DNA of 64,000 nucleotides from Sphingomonadales bacterium (GCA_016720115.1 JADJXT010000002.1:992001-1056000); one strand, 5' to 3'; positions 25,570-33,818 are shown, counted from the first letter of the stretch. The notes: generated from the letters alone by a model not told the origin. Numbers and translations are program-made.

Positions 25570-26025
25570 TCAGTTGCCGGGAACGGCCGACTTTCCGAAT
25601 ACACGATATTGTTCGTTTCCGACGAAACCGAACTTGGTGATGCCGCTCCGCTTCACGACAGCCAGCGTCTGGTCGACGATGTCATACATTGCGGTCGGTG
25701 CCGGCTGGAACTGCAGTTCCGGTTCCGGGCTCATCGATTTGGTCTGTACGAGATATTGCTCGATCTGATCCAGCGAAGACGGCGTGCCGTTCCACTGGAT
25801 TTCATTGTTCGGCATGATCACGATCTTGTTGACCACCGGATCGATCAATACTTCCGGCGGCGGCTGGTTCGGGTCCTGCACCGGCAGGTCGATATTAACA
25901 GCGTGCGATACCGGCGGGATGGTGATCATCAGCATGATGAGGAGAACGAGCATGACGTCGATCAACGGCGTCGTGTTCATTTCCATCATCGGCTGGCCAT
26001 CATCCTTGCCACCACTCATTGCCAT
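25570..26025 (-). CDS. exbD: ExbD/TolR-type biopolymer transport protein (second copy)
   Basis: 151 aa. One N-terminal transmembrane helix (MLVLLIMLMITIPPVSHAV) carries the conserved Asp just before it in NTTPLIDVMLVLLI, the proton-conducting residue of ExbD/TolR. The remainder is periplasmic. It is the last gene of tonB-exbB-exbD-exbD, separated by 26 bp from the first exbD. Two different exbD genes in one TonB operon are common in sphingomonads and may form hetero-oligomers around ExbB. Confidence 0.88.
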   Translation of the reverse strand: MAMSGGKDDGQPMMEMNTTPLIDVMLVLLIMLMITIPPVSHAVNIDLPVQDPNQPPPEVLIDPVVNKIVIMPNNEIQWNGTPSSLDQIEQYLVQTKSMSPEPELQFQPAPTAMYDIVDQTLAVVKRSGITKFGFVGNEQYRVFGKSAVPGN

Positions 26026-26051
26026 GATTTTTGCTCCTTAACGGGTCCGGC

Positions 26052-26597
26052 TTACTTGGCCGAATCGAGTGGCGGGAAAGGTGATGAAATGAAGCCGACG
26101 CGGGCAAAGCCTGCCATCTGCATCGAATAGATCGCACCACCAATGCAGCGGTAAGGCGTATTCACGTCGCCGCGAATATGGGCCTCTGGCAGCATGTCTG
26201 GGGTGATTGCGCCAGCCTTGGCTGCTTCTTCACCGCCCAATGCGTCGAATTCACGCTTCAGATGCTTTGCCGCCCGGTCGACCAGCTCGGTAGAATCCAC
26301 CGGCGTCACATTCCAGTAAATGCGGCATTCGCCGCCCGGCGTGGCACCCTGATAGGCATCGGAACCGGGTTCGTTGCCACTCGCATCGGTCGTGGTAACC
26401 GACAGCAAGACGTTTTCGCGCTTCGCCTTGGTAGGTTCGAACTGAACCACCGGCAGCTCCATCTTGACCGTCTGGATGGCCACGGGAATGGCGATCAGGA
26501 AGACGATCAGAAGCACCAGCATGACGTCCACGAGCGGCGTCGTGTTGATGTCTGACATTGGCGTGTCTTCGCCGCCGCCTCCACTACTCATTGCCAT
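26052..26597 (-). CDS. exbD: ExbD/TolR-type biopolymer transport protein (first copy)
   Basis: 181 aa. The start (MAMSSGGGGEDTPMSDINTT) leads to the key Asp in NTTPLVDVMLVLLIVFLIAIPV, followed by a periplasmic domain longer than that of the downstream copy. The insert around residues 65-90 (TTDASGNEPGSDAYQGATPGG) is the main difference. Together with ExbB it would convert the proton gradient into force on TonB. The gap to exbB is about 98 bp. Confidence 0.88.
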   Translation of the reverse strand: MAMSSGGGGEDTPMSDINTTPLVDVMLVLLIVFLIAIPVAIQTVKMELPVVQFEPTKAKRENVLLSVTTTDASGNEPGSDAYQGATPGGECRIYWNVTPVDSTELVDRAAKHLKREFDALGGEEAAKAGAITPDMLPEAHIRGDVNTPYRCIGGAIYSMQMAGFARVGFISSPFPPLDSAK

Positions 26598-26695
26598 TTG
26601 CTATTCCTCTCTGACTGCTCGCATTCCGGTCTGATAACGACCGGTGCGATCAAAAGGGTGGGATGGGCCGCCGCGAGCGGCAGCCCGGACCCGCC

Positions 26696-27463
26696 TTATT
26701 TCTTTACAGCAGCGGCCGGAGCAGCAGCAGGCTTGGCAGCCGGAGCAGCCGAAACTGCAGGCTTAACCTTGCCGCCCGAAGTGATGTAGCCGAGCACGTT
26801 GTTCGAGAAGGTCGAAAGTTCACGCGCGATCGTCTTGTTGCGCGACTGCAGCCAGTTATAGGCAAGCACCGCAGGAACCGCGACGAACAGACCGATGGCG
26901 GTCATGATCAGTGCTTCACCAACCGGACCGGCGATCTTGCCGATGTCGGCCTGACCGGCGATGCCGATCTTGATGAGCGCCGAGTAGATGCCGATAACGG
27001 TGCCGAGCAGACCGACGAACGGCGCGGTCGCACCCACGGTAGCGAGGAACGGCAGGCCACCGGCCAGCTTGTTGTTGATCGAGTCTTCCGAACGCGACAT
27101 CGCGTTGTGCAGCCAGTCATGGGCTTCGACGGGATCGGTCAGCAGGCCATGCTGCTTCTGGGCCGAGATGCCGTCATCGACGAGCTGACGGAACGCGCTG
27201 TTCTTGTCGAGCTTTGCAGCACCTTCTTCAAGCGTGGCCGCACGCCAGAAACCGGCACGAACCTGCTTCGCCTGGTTCAGAACCTTCTGCTGTTCGATCA
27301 GCTTGGTGAACATGATGTAGAACGAGAAAACCGACATGATCACCATGACGCTGAAGATTGCCCAGCTGATCGGGCCACCTTCGTTAAGCGCGGGGATGAG
27401 GCCGAACTTTTGTGCGGCGGCGGCTTCATTAGCAGCTGCTGCAGTGAGAATTGCAATCGACAT
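26696..27463 (-). CDS. exbB: MotA/TolQ/ExbB proton channel protein
   Basis: 255 aa. Three transmembrane helices are visible: near residues 30-52 (ISWAIFSVMVIMSVFSFYIMF), and two paired helices in LPFLATVGATAPFVGLLGTVIG and IAGPVGEALIMTAIGLFVAVPAVLAYNWL. The TVGATAPFVGLLGTV motif is the family signature. The C-terminus is an Ala/Pro/Lys-rich tail. ExbB forms the pentameric stator ring around ExbD. It follows tonB by about 80 bp. Confidence 0.9.
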   Translation of the reverse strand: MSIAILTAAAANEAAAAQKFGLIPALNEGGPISWAIFSVMVIMSVFSFYIMFTKLIEQQKVLNQAKQVRAGFWRAATLEEGAAKLDKNSAFRQLVDDGISAQKQHGLLTDPVEAHDWLHNAMSRSEDSINNKLAGGLPFLATVGATAPFVGLLGTVIGIYSALIKIGIAGQADIGKIAGPVGEALIMTAIGLFVAVPAVLAYNWLQSRNKTIARELSTFSNNVLGYITSGGKVKPAVSAAPAAKPAAAPAAAVKK

Positions 27464-27542
27464 TGGTACTTCCTCTCAAATTCAAAAATCTAAGGTCATG
27501 AAATGCCCGGCGTCAGAAGCTCCCCCTTCGCCGGGCCAGAAA

Positions 27543-28205
27543 TTACTTCGGTATCTGCCAGCGCACCCGGCTCGACCATGAACCGGTCGTGGGGCTGCCA
27601 TTACTATCCAGTGCCGGATCGAAACGACCGCGACGCTGAATGTTCTTGCAGGTCGCATCGTCAAGGTCGGCATGGCCGCTCGATGAAGTGACAGAGCAAG
27701 ACTGCACACGACCATCGGGGCCGACCGTTACGCGGAAGCCTGTGGTGCCTTCGCGTTCCTGCTGGAGGGCGCGCGACGGATAGTCGTTGGTATTGGCCCA
27801 GTTACCCGGATTGCCTTTAGGAATCGGGTTGGGACGCTTGGCAACCGGCGGCGGCGGCGGCGGAGCAGCCGGTGCCGGCGGCGCGGCTGTCGGCACGATC
27901 GGCGCTGCCGGCGGCGGCGTATCGACGGTCCGCACGGTCGGCGGCGGCGTCACCGTCGTCACGAGCGGCGGCGGCGAGACGACGGGCGGCTCGATCTGCT
28001 TTTCCGGCTCTGGCGGCGGTTCTTCCTCTTCAGGTGGTTCTTCTTCCTTCACGTCGACGACGTTCAGCTTCGCCTTGACCTGTTGTACCGCCTCATAAGC
28101 AAGGCCGGTAACCAATGCATAGCCAAGGAAAGCGTGAAGGAGCGCGACGATGATGATCGAGACCAGGCGGCTCGAACTCATTCCATCTTGATCAGCATAT
28201 GCCAT
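27543..28205 (-). CDS. tonB: TonB family energy transducer
   Basis: 220 aa. An N-terminal signal-anchor (LVSIIIVALLHAFLGYALVTGL) with the His expected in TonB is followed by a Glu/Pro-rich spacer (EEEPPEEEEPPPEPEKQIEPP). A Pro-rich stretch and a C-terminal TonB domain follow (DYPSRALQQEREGTTGFRVTV, GRVQSCSVTSSSGHADLDDATCKNIQRRGRFDPALD). It spans the periplasm and opens TonB-dependent receptors such as the two at 55.8 and 60.1 kb. First gene of the operon; the promoter should lie in the 28206-28467 divergent gap. Confidence 0.92.
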   Translation of the reverse strand: MAYADQDGMSSSRLVSIIIVALLHAFLGYALVTGLAYEAVQQVKAKLNVVDVKEEEPPEEEEPPPEPEKQIEPPVVSPPPLVTTVTPPPTVRTVDTPPPAAPIVPTAAPPAPAAPPPPPPVAKRPNPIPKGNPGNWANTNDYPSRALQQEREGTTGFRVTVGPDGRVQSCSVTSSSGHADLDDATCKNIQRRGRFDPALDSNGSPTTGSWSSRVRWQIPK

Positions 28206-28467
28206 GCGGAAACGACTCTCCTACTTTCCCCAAAAGGCACGGACCGCTCGGCAAGCGTTAGTCTAGACTACAAGCCACCCAACTGGTCAGCGCTATTGAA
28301 ATCTTTTTAATTGGCTGATTCCGGCCTCGTCTTAGCGAGGCCCCAAAGCACAGGCAACACGGATTCTGCGATTCATCGGCAATTCATCACGCTTGCTCCA
28401 GCCAAAGCCGGTGAATAGATATGAAGGTAGCGCAACAGCGACACTGATTTTGCAAAGGAATCCCAAG

Positions 28468-29340
28468 GTGAATACGCGATCAACCCTATTGGCGGCGGCA
28501 AGCTGCGCCCTGCTGGTTCATATATCGCCGGTGCAGGGCCAAGTGGTCGCAAATCGGGCAATTTCGGTTCCGGCACAGGGCGCTACCTATGCCGATATCG
28601 CCGATCTGGTCGTGATTTCGCCGCTGATTCTTGACGCACAGATACGCAAGGTTACCAAATTGCCCGAGACCCAGACGCTCGGCGTGCCTGCAAATATCCA
28701 GCGCGTCGTCATTGATGCCGACGTCACGTCGCTGATCCGCGGAGCAGACGGCTTTGCCGCGCGCGCGCGGTTCCTGCTCGATGTCCCGAAAGACGCGAAA
28801 GGCAAAATCCCGAAACTGCAAAAACGGCGCTACTTCCTGTTGGGCAGCAAGGTGGCTGGCACCCCCGGAATGTTGAAATTGTCGCGGCCCGACGCGCTGG
28901 TCGAATGGAGCGCCGAAAATGACGCAACCTTGCGCGCCATTACCAGGGAAGCCGTGCAGGTCGATGCACCGCAGGCCGTTTCTGGCATTTCGGGGGCTTT
29001 CCACACGCAGGGGACGGTTCTGGGCGAAGGCGAAACACAGATATTCCTGCGTACCGGCAGCGGCCAGCCGATTTCGGTTTCGGTGTTGAGCCGCCCCGGG
29101 CAGGCAAAGCGCTGGGCGGTATCGACCGGCGATGTCATCGATGAATCGGCGGTCGCCCCATCGCGCAACACGCTGCTATGGTATCGCCTCGCCTGCAGCC
29201 TCCCGCGCACGCTCGATCCGCGACTGGTCGAAAGCGGCGAGGCGAAAGACATCGCCAACGCGCAGACCGATTATCGCTTCGTCGTCGAGTCGCTCGGCCC
29301 GTGCGGTCGCACACGGCCTGTTACCGCAGCCGGACAATAA
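28468..29340 (+). CDS. Exported protein of unknown function
   Basis: 290 aa from GTG 28468 (AAAGGA about 9 bp upstream). A signal peptide is clear: NTRSTLLAAASCALLVHISPVQG with cleavage likely after G or Q. The mature region has no recognised domain. Strands such as DLVVISPLILDAQIRKVTKL and RVVIDADVTSLIRG, and a C-terminal pair of cysteines (LACSLP, LGPCGRT), suggest a folded periplasmic protein. It is divergent from tonB and its stop is directly adjacent to the convergent adenosyltransferase stop. The open frame continues upstream to 28393 without signal-like sequence. Confidence 0.65.
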   Translation: MNTRSTLLAAASCALLVHISPVQGQVVANRAISVPAQGATYADIADLVVISPLILDAQIRKVTKLPETQTLGVPANIQRVVIDADVTSLIRGADGFAARARFLLDVPKDAKGKIPKLQKRRYFLLGSKVAGTPGMLKLSRPDALVEWSAENDATLRAITREAVQVDAPQAVSGISGAFHTQGTVLGEGETQIFLRTGSGQPISVSVLSRPGQAKRWAVSTGDVIDESAVAPSRNTLLWYRLACSLPRTLDPRLVESGEAKDIANAQTDYRFVVESLGPCGRTRPVTAAGQ

Positions 29341-29922
29341 TCAGCGCGAGGCGCCCGGCACCCACAATATGTCGCCGCCGCGATCCTTGTTGATCAGGCG
29401 GCAGAGCACGAACAGATAGTCGGACAGGCGATTGAGATAGGTCAGCGCGAGCGGATTGATCGCCTCCTGCAAGGCAGCCGAAACCAGCGCGCGTTCGGCG
29501 CGGCGCGAAATCGAACGCGCCAGATGCATGGCCGCCGCAGGCTCGCTGCCGCCCGGCAGGATGAAACTGGTCAGCGGATCAAGCTGGTCATTCGCGCTGT
29601 CAATCGCGGCTTCGAGCCAGTCGATCTGCGTCTGCACGATCCGCAAGGTCATCTCGCCGGGGGTGAAATCCTCTCCGGGTGTCGCGATGTCCGCGCCCAG
29701 ATCAAACAGGTCGTTCTGGATGCGGCGCAGTCCGGCGACCAACCGTGCTTCGCCATCCGCGCGTTCAAGCGCGGCAATGGCGATGCCCAGCGCGCTGTTC
29801 GCTTCGTCAACCTCGCCAATGGCATTCATCCGCGCATCCGCCTTGGACCGGCGCGATCCATCGACCAGCCCGGTTGTTCCGCCATCGCCGGTGCGCGTGT
29901 AGATCTTGTTGAGCTTGACCAT
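29341..29922 (-). CDS. Cob(I)alamin adenosyltransferase, PduO type
   Basis: 193 aa. The N-terminus KIYTRTGDGGTTGLVDGSRRSKADARMNAIGEVDEANSALG carries the ATP-binding TRTGDGGTT motif and the DEANS segment. The C-terminal half has ARSISRRAERALV and LNRLSDYLFVLCRLIN, both conserved in PduO-type enzymes. It transfers the 5'-deoxyadenosyl group from ATP to cob(I)alamin, producing coenzyme B12. Length matches the family. No B12-dependent enzyme is in the window. Nine bases separate it from the upstream small membrane protein. Confidence 0.92.
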   Translation of the reverse strand: MVKLNKIYTRTGDGGTTGLVDGSRRSKADARMNAIGEVDEANSALGIAIAALERADGEARLVAGLRRIQNDLFDLGADIATPGEDFTPGEMTLRIVQTQIDWLEAAIDSANDQLDPLTSFILPGGSEPAAAMHLARSISRRAERALVSAALQEAINPLALTYLNRLSDYLFVLCRLINKDRGGDILWVPGASR

Positions 29923-29931
29923 GAACGCGCG

Positions 29932-30162
29932 TTATTTGGAGAAGGCGCCGCCAATCACGATGATCGCCACAAGGGCAACCGCGATCGCCTGCCACTTCAC
30001 GCGCGTGAACATCATCTGGTTCTGCCGGGCCAGCGAACGGGGCACGCCATTTTCGTCGACATCGTTCGGATCCATATTGGCAAAGGCATGGAGGCCGCGA
30101 ACAACGGCGAACACCACCATTCCCATCACCAATACCAAGGCAATAATCAGCAATACGCCCAT
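29932..30162 (-). CDS. Twin transmembrane helix small protein (HIG1-like)
   Basis: 76 aa with two hydrophobic helices, MGVLLIIALVLVMGMVVFAV at the N-terminus and VKWQAIAVALVAIIVIGGAF at the C-terminus. A short charged loop with SLARQNQMMFTRVKWQ joins them, as in HIG1-domain proteins linked to respiratory complexes. ATG 30162 has AAGGAA upstream and is preferred over the TTG at 30177. In alphaproteobacteria this gene commonly precedes the cobalamin adenosyltransferase, as here. Confidence 0.8.
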   Translation of the reverse strand: MGVLLIIALVLVMGMVVFAVVRGLHAFANMDPNDVDENGVPRSLARQNQMMFTRVKWQAIAVALVAIIVIGGAFSK

Positions 30163-30218
30163 GGATAATTCCTTCAATGTATGACGCAGCCCGATAGCTG
30201 CATCGCTTGATCCGCCCT

Positions 30219-31190
30219 CTAGGCCGTCGAAACGCCAATTCCAAGCGGAAGCTGGCCCTGCCGCAATTGTTCAACAAGTTCGATACCGGACAGGCCGCTC
30301 GCCCGCAGTTGCGAAAGCGGTTCGGACAGGCGCGATTTCGCCAGCTTGTCGCCTTTCTCGTCGAGCAGCAGCGGGTGATGCCAATAAATGGGTTCGGGCA
30401 GGCCCAGCAGCTTTTGCAGCAATCGGTGGATCGCGGTGTAGGCAAACAGGTCCATCCCCCGCACCACATGACTGATGCCATCCGCCGCATCGTCGAGCGT
30501 GGCTGCGAGATGGTAGCTTGCAGGGGCATCCTTGCGCCACAGCACGATATCACCGAACAGGGCGGGGTTCGCGGTTTGCCGGTCGGCAGCAAGGTCGGTC
30601 CATTGCAATGCTCCCCCCTCCTGCTTGCGGGAGGGTCCGGGGGAGGGCCAGTCAGGGTTCGGCACCAATTCAGGCCCTCCCCTGCCCCCTCCCGCAGGCG
30701 GGAGGGGGAATGCCAAGGCCTGCTCCATATCGAGCCGCCAGCAAAAATCGCCCTGCCCCTTGCTCCGGCCCTTGCAGGTTCCGGGATAGACCGGCCCGTC
30801 GGGGCCGTGGCGCACCGGTTGGCGCTTCAGGGCCTCGGCGATTTCGCTGCGTGTGCACCAGCAACGATAGACCAGCCCCGCTGCCTGCAACCGTTCAAGC
30901 GCGGCGCGATAGGCAGGCACGCGCTGCGACTGGAAAACCACCTCGCCATCGTGCCGCAGCCCAAGCCATTCCATATCCTCCAATATCGCATCGATATGCT
31001 CTGCCCGGCTGCGCGTTCCGTCTATATCCTCGATCCGCAACAGGAACTTCCCGCCAAAGGCGCGCGCAAAATCATGCGCGCACATCGCCGAAAAGGCATG
31101 GCCGAGATGCAGCCGCCCGTTCGGGCTGGGCGCAAAACGTGTTGCCGCCACCTGCTGCGGGGGAAACTCGATTCCGGCTATTTTACCCAC
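30219..31190 (-). CDS. gluQ: Glutamyl-Q tRNA(Asp) synthetase (with in-frame repeat insertion)
   Basis: 323 aa. A class I synthetase catalytic core without an anticodon-binding domain. It shows RFAPSPNGRLHLGHAFSA (HIGH region), LLRIEDIDGTR, zinc-ligand cysteines in YRCWCTRSEI and YPGTCKG, and DKLAKSR in place of KMSKS. It attaches glutamate to queuosine at position 34 of tRNA(Asp). Residues of about 160-193, rich in Pro, Gly and Arg, have no counterpart in the family. They are translated from a 102-bp REPIN-like insertion at 30607-30708 with an apparent AATGC duplication; without it the protein would be 289 aa, the usual size. Whether the enzyme still works is uncertain, but the frame is kept. 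Confidence 0.9.
   Translation of the reverse strand: MGKIAGIEFPPQQVAATRFAPSPNGRLHLGHAFSAMCAHDFARAFGGKFLLRIEDIDGTRSRAEHIDAILEDMEWLGLRHDGEVVFQSQRVPAYRAALERLQAAGLVYRCWCTRSEIAEALKRQPVRHGPDGPVYPGTCKGRSKGQGDFCWRLDMEQALAFPLPPAGGGRGGPELVPNPDWPSPGPSRKQEGGALQWTDLAADRQTANPALFGDIVLWRKDAPASYHLAATLDDAADGISHVVRGMDLFAYTAIHRLLQKLLGLPEPIYWHHPLLLDEKGDKLAKSRLSEPLSQLRASGLSGIELVEQLRQGQLPLGIGVSTA
30607..30713. repeat. REPIN-like element inserted in frame inside gluQ
   Basis: Two degenerate copies of the CCCCTCCCGC palindrome occur at about 30614-30635 and 30685-30706, in inverted orientation. Complementary GGGGGAGGGCC / GGCCCTCCCC arms lie between them. AATGC occurs at both borders (30607-30611 and 30709-30713) as a likely 5-bp target duplication. 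Element plus one duplication is 102 bp, that is 34 codons. The structure matches 18255-18342 and the inserted frame has no stop. Confidence 0.78.
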
Positions 31191-31324
31191 AGAATTACCA
31201 TATCTGGTGGTCGATGCCCCCTTGACGTCAATTTATGCCGCCATAGTCTGGCAACTGTCAAAATGCTGTAACCTCCTTGGGAGAGGGTGGAAACAGTGTT
31301 AAACAGCGTGGGGAGACGTTGAAG

Positions 31325-31909
31325 GTGCATCACGCCGGATCATTCCAAGCCGCCGGTCGGGCACGACATCCCGATAACTGCCCCGCGCTCGTCCTGAACG
31401 CCGATTACACCCCGCTCAGTTACTATCCGCTGAGCCTCTGGCCCTGGCAGACCGCGATCAAGTCGGTGTTCCTCGAAAAGGTCGATATCGTCGCCAGCTA
31501 TGAACAGCATGTGCATAGCCCCAGCCTCGACATGCAGATCCCCTCGGTCATCGCCTTGCGGCAATATGTTCGGCCCAGCGAATATCCGGCCTTCACCCGT
31601 TTCAACCTGTTCCTGCGCGACAAGTTCGAGTGCCAATATTGCGGCTGCGCCGACAATCTGACCTTCGACCATATCGTCCCGCGCCGCCTGGGCGGGCGGA
31701 CGAGCTGGGAAAATGTCACCACCGCCTGCCTGCCCTGCAACCTCCGAAAAGGCGGGCGCACCCCGGCGCAGGCGCACATGCAGCTGAGGATGGCGGCAAT
31801 CCGCCCGACAAGCTGGCAGTTGCAGGATCGCGGCCGCGGCTTCCCGCCCAATTACCTCCATGAAAGCTGGCGCGACTGGCTTTATTGGGACATCGAGCTG
31901 GAAAGCTGA
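31325..31909 (+). CDS. HNH endonuclease
   Basis: About 194 aa. The HNH core is FECQYCGCADNLTFDHIVPRRLGGRTSWENVTTACLPCNLRKGG, with two CxxC zinc pairs, DH as the first catalytic H, and N in the ENV segment. The N-terminal half (CPALVLNADYTPLSYYPLSLWPWQTAIKSVFL) is typical of a conserved chromosomal HNH group in proteobacteria rather than of phage or restriction HNH proteins. Its biological role is not defined. GTG 31325 with GGGAGA upstream is the preferred start; TTG 31319 and the open frame back to 31277 are alternatives. Confidence 0.85.
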   Translation: MHHAGSFQAAGRARHPDNCPALVLNADYTPLSYYPLSLWPWQTAIKSVFLEKVDIVASYEQHVHSPSLDMQIPSVIALRQYVRPSEYPAFTRFNLFLRDKFECQYCGCADNLTFDHIVPRRLGGRTSWENVTTACLPCNLRKGGRTPAQAHMQLRMAAIRPTSWQLQDRGRGFPPNYLHESWRDWLYWDIELES

Positions 31910-31955
31910 CGGCTGGCTTCGATCGGGGCGCCACCGGAAATCGGTCGGCCCAGTC

Positions 31956-32498
31956 TCAATCTTTCTTCACGCGCAGCGCAGGAACGGCGGCAGCCGCATC
32001 TTCCGGCGTAATCCCCGGCGGTGGGGCGACCGAAAGCCTTGCCTCCCCGCGCATCACCCGCGCGGCGCGCTGGATGGCATCGCGCACCCGCGGATAGACC
32101 CCGCAGCGGCAGATATTGGTGATCGCCGCGTCGATCTCCGCGTCGGTCGGGCTGGCGTTCTTTTTCAGCAGCGCAGCGGCTGCCATGATCATGCCGGGCG
32201 TGCAGAATCCGCATTGCACCGCGCCCGCCGCAACAAAGGCCTGTTGCAAGGGATGACTGCGATCGACCGACAGTCTTTCGATTGTCGTGACAAAGCGGCC
32301 CTCGGCCTCGGCCAGCGTCACGAGGCACGACCGCAGCGGTTCCCCGTCAACATCGACGATGCAGGCGCCGCAATCACCCTGCCCGCAGCCGAATTTAGTG
32401 CCGGTCAGGTTGGAGGCATCGCGCAGCGCCCAAAGCAGCGGCGTCTGCGGGTCCATGCGATATTCGACCGGGCGGTCGTTGACGGTCAGCTTGGTCAT
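31956..32498 (-). CDS. (2Fe-2S)-binding small subunit of a molybdenum hydroxylase
   Basis: 180 aa. The N-terminal plant-type ferredoxin domain has GCGQGDCGACIVDVDGEPLRSC (first 2Fe-2S cluster). The C-terminal helical domain has VQCGFCTPGMIMAAAALL and ICRCGVYPRVRDAIQRAA (second cluster). This matches the small subunit of isoquinoline 1-oxidoreductase and aldehyde oxidase-type enzymes. The expected large molybdopterin subunit is not adjacent on either side, so this copy is either orphaned or works with a partner elsewhere. It lies 40 bp after the class II aldolase on the same strand. Confidence 0.88.
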   Translation of the reverse strand: MTKLTVNDRPVEYRMDPQTPLLWALRDASNLTGTKFGCGQGDCGACIVDVDGEPLRSCLVTLAEAEGRFVTTIERLSVDRSHPLQQAFVAAGAVQCGFCTPGMIMAAAALLKKNASPTDAEIDAAITNICRCGVYPRVRDAIQRAARVMRGEARLSVAPPPGITPEDAAAAVPALRVKKD

Positions 32499-32538
32499 GC
32501 AGCCGTGGCGTTAGCAGCCGACACCCGCCGCTTCCACC

Positions 32539-33303
32539 TCAATCGCGCCAGCTGGTATCGATCTTGTCGACGCGGCGGACCATGGCATCGAAATCGGCGC
32601 GCCCGGCACCACCCGGAATCGCGACCTGATACTGGTCGCGCTGATGCACCGCGATCACCTCTTCGGGGACCATGACCGGCTTGCCCATGCTCATCGTGGC
32701 CAGCTGGATTTCGCACGCCCGTTGCAGAACCCAATAGCGGATGAAGGCATCGGGCAGCGTCTTGCCCATCACCACCGGGCCATGGTTGCGCAGCATCAAT
32801 ATCCGCTTGTCGCCGAGATTCTGGAGCAGGCGCTCGCCTTCCTCCTCGCGCACGGTGATGCCTTCGAAATCGTGCCAGCCCATCTGGCCGATCAGGTTGC
32901 AGGCATAGAAATTCACCGGCTGCAATCCGCCTTCGACCGAACAGACCGCCATCGTCGCAGTGGTGTGCGTGTGGATGATGGCATGCGCGCCGGGCACGCT
33001 CCGGTGGAACAGGCTGTGCTGGACGAAACCTGCCTTGTTCACATGCCAGGGATTGTCGGCATCGACCTTGTTGCCATCGATATCGATCTTGATCAGGCTG
33101 GATGCCGTCACTTCCGAAAAGTGCATCCCATAAGGATTGATGAGGTAGCTGCCTTCCTCATCGGGCACCTTCACCGTGATATGGTTGTAGATCATCTCGT
33201 CCCAACCCATCATCGCAAAGATGCGGTAGCAGGCGGCAAGCTCCTGCCGCGCTGTCCATTCGGCTTCGCTATACTTGCTGTTGCGCTTCAACTGGGTTGC
33301 CAT
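32539..33303 (-). CDS. Class II aldolase/adducin family protein
   Basis: 254 aa. Zinc ligands of the family are in HAIIHTHTTATMAVCSVEGGL (HxH) and a third His in ILMLRNHGPVVMGKTLPDAF. The N-terminal helix ELAACYRIFAMMGWDEMIYNHITVKVPDE and NPYGMHFSEVTASSLIKIDIDGN complete the signature. Members include fuculose-phosphate aldolase, but many bacterial proteins of this length are annotated only by domain. The substrate is unknown. It is divergent from rpsU and followed by the (2Fe-2S) subunit. Confidence 0.87.
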   Translation of the reverse strand: MATQLKRNSKYSEAEWTARQELAACYRIFAMMGWDEMIYNHITVKVPDEEGSYLINPYGMHFSEVTASSLIKIDIDGNKVDADNPWHVNKAGFVQHSLFHRSVPGAHAIIHTHTTATMAVCSVEGGLQPVNFYACNLIGQMGWHDFEGITVREEEGERLLQNLGDKRILMLRNHGPVVMGKTLPDAFIRYWVLQRACEIQLATMSMGKPVMVPEEVIAVHQRDQYQVAIPGGAGRADFDAMVRRVDKIDTSWRD

Positions 33304-33398
33304 TTTCCGTCTCCTTTGACACCATCATGCAAAGATCGGGCTGCTTTGGCAATATGGCCCGAAATAGCGGGCCTTCGCAGGAAAAGCGCGAATCCGGC

Positions 33399-33458
33399 TT
33401 GAACTTTGGGCAAATCCGCTATAGGGGCGCGTGCGTTACGCCGCAGCTTTGTTGCGGC
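33399..33458 (+). promoter_or_regulatory. Candidate rpsU promoter and terminator-like leader hairpin
   Basis: A -35-like TTGAAC (33399-33404) and a -10-like TATAGG (33420-33425) are 15 bp apart. They are followed by a GCCGCA-N7-TGCGGC stem-loop at 33440-33458 and then TGTTTTCATTTTT. The hairpin with T-rich tail looks like an intrinsic terminator, but no gene on this strand precedes it, so it probably lies in the rpsU 5' leader. Confidence 0.5.
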
Positions 33459-33545
33459 TGTTTTCATTTTTACCGCAGAAATGGCTGGTTTTTCGCCATA
33501 TCGTTCGATTCGATGCGGCCCAAGAGTTCGGAGTGTGGATTTTTT

Positions 33546-33752
33546 ATGCAGATTATCGTTCGCGAAAATAATGTGGACCAGGCGCTGCGGGCCCTGAAGA
33601 AGAAATTGCAGCGCGAAGGCGTCTACCGCGAAATGAAGATGCGTCGCCATTATGAAAAGCCGTCGGAAAAGCGCGCCCGCGAAAAGGCAGCTGCTATTCG
33701 CCGCGCCCGCAAGATGGAACGCAAGCAGGCCGAACGCGACGGCGGCCGTTAA
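33546..33752 (+). CDS. rpsU: 30S ribosomal protein S21
   Basis: 68 aa, very basic. MQIIVRENNVDQALRALKKK is the canonical S21 start, followed by LQREGVYREMKMRRHYEKPSEKRAREKAAAIRRARK. S21 binds the small subunit late in assembly and helps initiation on Shine-Dalgarno-containing mRNA. The frame is open upstream to 33297, but only ATG 33546 gives a normal S21. A strong intrinsic terminator follows at 33790. Confidence 0.96.
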   Translation: MQIIVRENNVDQALRALKKKLQREGVYREMKMRRHYEKPSEKRAREKAAAIRRARKMERKQAERDGGR

Positions 33753-33789
33753 TCGGTTCGCTGTCTGCCTGTGCCAGACAGAAAAATCA

Positions 33790-33818
33790 GGGCGCCCCTT
33801 CCGGGCGCTCTTTTTTTT
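33790..33818 (+). terminator. Rho-independent terminator of rpsU
   Basis: Eight-base-pair stem GGGCGCCC (33790-33797) with GGGCGCTC (33803-33810), containing one G-U pair, a CTTCC loop, and eight T residues (33811-33818). It is 38 bp after the rpsU stop, and this is the clearest intrinsic terminator in the window. Confidence 0.9.
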
